64,000 bases of DNA from Motacilla alba alba. Lineage: Eukaryota; Chordata; Aves; Passeriformes; Motacillidae. Below the pieces are notes generated by a model that was given only the letters and a program-made list of their open reading frames with translations, was not told the DNA's origin and did not search any database. How positions within the stretch are numbered: position 1 is the first letter of the stretch; each line of letters starts with the position of its first letter. Shown here piece after piece: positions 60,830 to 64,000 of the stretch. Made by a program: the position numbers and the translations under genes. The DNA lies in NCBI RefSeq assembly GCF_015832195.1, contig NC_052017.1, positions 107,668,929 through 107,732,928 of the forward strand. Reading direction: 5' to 3'.

Positions 60830-63800
60830 CCAGTGCAATCCATGTTATTCAAAACTGCTTTGTGTACTGAAGTAACTAAATAATATTTCAGCATGGGGAA
60901 GAGGATTAAGAAAACAAAGCAAATCATACAGTTATTAAAAAAAATGTTCTTTCAAATTTCGTCTAAAGCAGTAGAGATGGAGACACAACCAAAAAAACAA
61001 CAACCAAAAAAGCCCAAACAAACAACCACCAAATTGCACCCATAATGGAACAAATAAACAAAACCCCTAAGAAAGCCCGAAGCATAAACCAGAAAAAACC
61101 CCTCAAGATTTGATGAAAGAGCAGACAGTGATAGATGAGATGGGAAATAGGAAAGAATTACTTTGGACTTTATTAAGAAATCTAATTTGAGCAGAAAATG
61201 CCAGTGAGGATGATGAGGTAGCAGAAGTATAGATATGTGCACTGGTGTTCTGTTTTTCCACCTATACTTTTATGTGTCTTGTGCTCTATGACATGCAATT
61301 GTTTTATGAGCAGAAGGTTAAGCATTGTATCCATCAGCTTCCATGAGAACTTGAGCAATAATCTGTGAAAATAAGGTTGAATTGCTAAAACCAATGCTTG
61401 GGTTTTTTTGAGGATATTTTGATTTTAGACTGGACTAAAATAACCGAATAGTTGCTTGTTCCATTTTCATAAAGCCATTAAAGTACTCCTTTAAATTTTT
61501 TGGTCGACTATATTTACATTGTCTTTTGTATTTTGTATGTGTGGGTTCTCACGCCTTTTCAGTTTCCCCTTCTAAAAATCAGTTACTACTTCTCAGACTT
61601 TTACAACACTTATTTTTCTGTAGCTTGCTGACTTAAAATGGCATCATTATAGCACAGTGAGTTATCTTCACTTAAATCCACACTTGCCTTTGCAGAATCA
61701 CTTTTCAGTTCAGTTCTAATGCAGATTTCCACTTCCTTTGTAAATTTTTTAATATAACTTTGCCATTATGAGCTTTGAGAAGCGTATCTGGATGTCCATG
61801 AGGAGGCTTCACAGCAGTATGTCCATCCTAGCACGATTCTTAGATTCTACTCAGTATAAAGGATCTTTGGGAAATCTTGTAGCCACATTGTGCTGCTCAA
61901 CTTTGGCACCACTTTAGGCTGAGAAACTTTATGAAGCATAGAAGCTGCTTTTTCTTTGTAATTTTTTCATTTATATAAGTCTGTCAAAGAATATTTTCTT
62001 CTAGTCAGTGGGTGCACATTTGGTTTTCTTTAAATCACTATTTTTTTGTACTTTTAGCAAGTGACAACCACACGACTAAAATGATCCTTTTTCATATTCT
62101 TATTGGGATGTATCATTTATTCTATAAATTACAATGCACTCTATTTATTTATTTATGAGATTTTTTATTATGTTTTTGTAACAAACAATAGAAACACTAT
62201 TCTGCTGCTGGTGGATATGACCCACTGAAACATCAAAATTCTTCTTTTATTTTTCATTTTTAATCAAATATTTCTAATTGATGTATGAATTTCTGTAAGA
62301 AAAGCTTGCCTGTTGCCAGTCCTTTTATTGTGAGTTTATTTTCTATGCTCTTTAATTTGACAGCTAAATCTCTCATATCTCTATCCTATCTAGTGTATAG
62401 AGTATGTCTGATGTCAGTCAAGCTCAGTTAAGAACATTTTCAGGAGCTTCAATGATGATAAATATTGCATATTTTTTTCATCTTTTTCTTACAATGAAGG
62501 CAATCAACTGTTCGGTGATTTCGGATCTCGTGTTCTAGATTAAGTGTTGGTCTGTTTATTTCCATGGGATTGTTGCAACCAATGCTTTATGCAATGAACA
62601 CCCTCTCCTTGGAAAACAGTGGTTTATCTTACTTTTGATTTAGGTTTTCTTTCATGGTAAAGAATGATTTGGGCTTTTCAAATATTTGGGCTTCTCAAAC
62701 AGACCTACTTTCTTCAGTTTCCTTTTCCAGTCTTACTATCACTGTCTTCCACTTTCAAATGGAACATTTTCAATAATTTTTTCTGTTTTTTTTCATATCT
62801 CTTCAATAAGTGGTTGATATTGCAATTTTCAAAAAGTTCTTTTAAAACATAGTTCAGCAGATTTTTAGTTACATTTTGTCTCGCACTTGAGATAATTCCT
62901 TTCCACTTACGAGACACTGACCGCAAACCAGAGTTGCTTTAGGTGCCCTGAAGTAGCTTGGCATGAGTAGAATTTTTAGAAGAAAGTTAGATTAAAACCC
63001 CAAGAGAACTCATGCTTGTCAGAAGAAGATAAAAAGCACTAGGTACACCTGAGAAACTTTTTATTGTAGGAATGACTAAATCTTCCAACAAAATGCAAAA
63101 GTATCAATTTAGCTTTACCGTAATTTGTCATTTTCTAAGACAATATAACAGTTAGAAATCTAATATTTAACCACACCTCAGTTCTTATTAGTTGATTAGA
63201 TGATGACCTTTTCTTTAATTTATCATCATTTTACTTTTTAGAGAAATTGTGTTTAAATAAAGATAGACAGAAGGATTGGATAAAAGAATTTGTTTATGTC
63301 TCCCAAGTGGTAATTTCAACGTTTTCTATTATTATAAGACTGCATCTAAAATGTTGTCTAATACATTTGTTTTGACCCTCATTGCATAGAGAGTACAGAA
63401 CAGGATATATGACTATTCTAAAGAGAATTGAGAGGGAATATTTGAATTCTCAGTACTTAAAAATACAGCCACAGAGATAGCTGAAGAATAAATGTAGGTA
63501 CAACATAGTGGCATATGCTTATTTACATGACTAAACTTTTAGGTAATGGCTAATGATAGTTCAAAATTTCTATTGAGCTGTTAATCAGATTCAACATGGA
63601 GGGCAGGGCTTATGACAGGGCACAGCGCTGAAATAATAAATTCACAGATTTAGGCAGGATTCTGAACAGAAATTCTCCCCAACTTCAGAGATTGTTAATG
63701 CTGTCCAGTGAATGCCAAAGACTACTTTATGATTCTACCTACTGTCTCATGTGATACAAATTGCTGCTAAATGAGGCCTTGCTTCCATCTACTGTCCAGA

Positions 63801-64000
63801 AGTCACTCAAGAAGGGAAGAGGCACAACATTTTACGTACCGCTTTATTCTATGGCTAAGAAGCTATTTTCAGGAATATTTCAACTCCCCCATCTTTCACC
63901 CTGCACTGCACCACTACCCCTTTTCCACTTAGTTGACTAGAATTAGCTTAAAGCAGATCAAGATTAATATATAAATGGTATTTTAGCAGTATATTTCTAT
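60830..64000. other. Unique AT-rich non-coding stretch
   Basis: About 3.2 kb to the window end with no supported gene. An A/C-rich tract lies at 60988-61045. Frames of 62-96 codons on both strands are AT-rich and featureless. Nothing suggests that the window edge cuts a recognisable element. Confidence 0.6.
60988..61045. repeat. A/C-rich low-complexity tract
   Basis: CAACCAAAAAAACAACAACC, AAAAAAGCCCAAACAAACAACCACC. Seen directly; same style as the tracts at 8.1, 21.7 and 53.3 kb. Confidence 0.88.

Overview
The window looks like nuclear DNA from a bird. The best evidence is a set of CR1 LINE copies with the avian CR1 3' end (a TTGGA(C/T)..GATGATC stretch, then GGTCC(C/T)TTCCAAC, then an ATTCTATGAT-type tail), together with several solo LTRs whose sequence I recognise as common avian endogenous-retrovirus LTRs. 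The LTR set suggests a neoavian and possibly a passerine genome, but I cannot name the species, chromosome or nearest gene. The sequence is AT-rich and poor in CpG, as expected of a gene desert or a very large intron.

I found no intact protein-coding gene and no rRNA, tRNA or CRISPR array. The longest open frames (about 60-200 codons) have no recognisable domains, lie inside repeats, or are low-complexity artefacts. Two plus-strand segments have a good splice acceptor and donor (7335-7363 and 13058-13194). They are the only hints of an exon that I would test; neither can be assigned to a gene.

Layout. 1-8.7 kb: unique AT-rich DNA with simple repeats, a triple hairpin repeat at 1278-1352, a CR1 tip near 3.5 kb, a perfect hairpin at 5313-5338, and an inverted-repeat element at 5855-5960 that may be an ancient amniote repeat. 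8.7-21.4 kb: a CR1 3' end at about 8.8-9.1 kb, another at 15.4 kb, and the 13 kb exon candidate. 21.4-22.7 kb: a full-length minus-strand LTR carrying an internal A/C-rich expansion of about 170 bp, then an AT-rich tract and a minus-strand CR1 tip. 22.7-29.7 kb: unique sequence. 29.7-31.1 kb: the best CR1 copy, 1.2 kb with decayed reverse transcriptase motifs, followed by an AGT microsatellite and an opposing CR1 tip. 31-42 kb: mostly unique, with an old minus-strand CR1 at 37.0-37.7 kb. 42.0-45.5 kb: a CR1 tip, a large AAC/AAT microsatellite, and a fragment of the same LTR family seen at 21.5 kb. 45.5-64 kb: unique sequence, part of a second LTR family at 52.9 kb, a G/T-rich tract with a 33-T run at 56 kb, and a third LTR family at 60.3-60.8 kb.

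The genes do not work together because none is visible: the interpretable content is transposon history plus simple repeats. I found no convincing novel biological system. The items most worth checking are the two exon candidates, the 5.9 kb inverted-repeat element, the A/C expansion inside the LTR and the repeated A/C (or G/T) tracts across the window. Transposon assignments rest on remembered family patterns, not on a database search, so element borders are approximate.
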